DNA from: Fidelibacterota bacterium TCS55 | GTDB lineage: Bacteria > Fidelibacterota > Marinisomatia > Marinisomatales > TCS55 | DNA length: 6,933 nt | Direction: 5' to 3' | Assembly (NCBI GenBank): GCA_905182385.1 | Contig: CAJJBS010000006.1 | Span: forward strand, 1 to 6,933 | Part shown: one piece after another, positions 6,905 to 6,933 of the stretch | How positions within the stretch are numbered: position 1 is the first letter of the stretch | Layout: every line of letters begins with the position of its first letter | Made by a program: the position numbers and the translations under genes | The notes under the pieces: model-generated | Told to the model about the DNA's origin: nothing | The model's database searches: none | Seen by the model: only the letters and a program-made list of their open reading frames with translations

Positions 6905-6933
6905 TTAAGTCTCCAGACCTTTTGATAATTTTC
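6901..6933 (-). CDS. possible C-terminal tail of an upstream gene (only 10 codons visible)
   Basis: Read on the - strand from the window edge, one frame gives ENYQKVWRLN followed by TGA at 6903-6901. That stop would overlap the TTG start of the next gene as TTGA, the usual form of a coupled gene junction. The other two frames are also open here (one ends KLSKGLET with TAA at 6907-6905), so the assignment depends on sequence beyond the window. No function can be given. Confidence 0.3.
   Translation of the reverse strand, partial: ENYQKVWRLN
6911..6914 (-). promoter_or_regulatory. Shine-Dalgarno site GGAG for the TTG-started gene
   Basis: On the - strand GGAG is followed by six bases (ACTTAA) and then TTG. 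It is the clearest ribosome binding site in the window and decides the start of the 416-residue exported protein, because an in-frame TAA sits immediately upstream of the TTG. Confidence 0.65.

Overview
The window is AT-rich (about 30% GC by eye) and densely coded. It looks like chromosomal DNA of a free-living, probably marine, Gram-negative-type bacterium. The protein flavour (YbeY with an Asp in place of the third metal His, a FabH of about 330 residues, two exported proteins of Bacteroidota/Rhodothermota/Marinimicrobia type) suggests the FCB group, possibly Candidatus Neomarinimicrobiota (SAR406). This placement rests on remembered family resemblance and has not been tested.

Left part (1-4540, + strand): four tightly packed housekeeping genes, probably one operon whose promoter lies upstream of the window. 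fabH (start codon probably one base outside the window) makes the first condensation of fatty-acid synthesis. Next, after 5 bases, comes a pgpH-type membrane HD phosphohydrolase, the family that degrades cyclic di-AMP. After 11 bases comes ybeY (rRNA maturation endoribonuclease), and mazG (NTP pyrophosphohydrolase) overlaps ybeY by 8 bases. The pgpH-ybeY adjacency is also known from Firmicutes (yqfF-yqfG). The order links membrane-lipid supply, nucleotide signalling, ribosome maturation and nucleotide-pool cleaning.

Right part (4555-6904, - strand): two genes converge on the first block, with a 14-base junction at 4541-4554. Transcription runs from the right edge. First is a secreted protein of 416 residues with a ThuA/class I glutamine-amidotransferase-like elbow around a cysteine; its start is TTG with a good Shine-Dalgarno sequence. 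Four bases later comes a CrtC/AttH-family lipocalin-like lipoprotein of 364 residues. Both are predicted to leave the cytoplasm and are probably co-transcribed; neither function is known from sequence alone. The last 31 bases may hold the tail of another gene of the same operon.

No RNA gene, CRISPR array, insertion sequence, attachment site or origin was seen, and no gene-free stretch exceeds 14 bases. No clearly new system is evident. The most interesting points are the exported pair, the Asp-to-Glu change at a metal-ligand position of PgpH, and the 12-base tandem repeat that builds the lipoprotein signal peptide.
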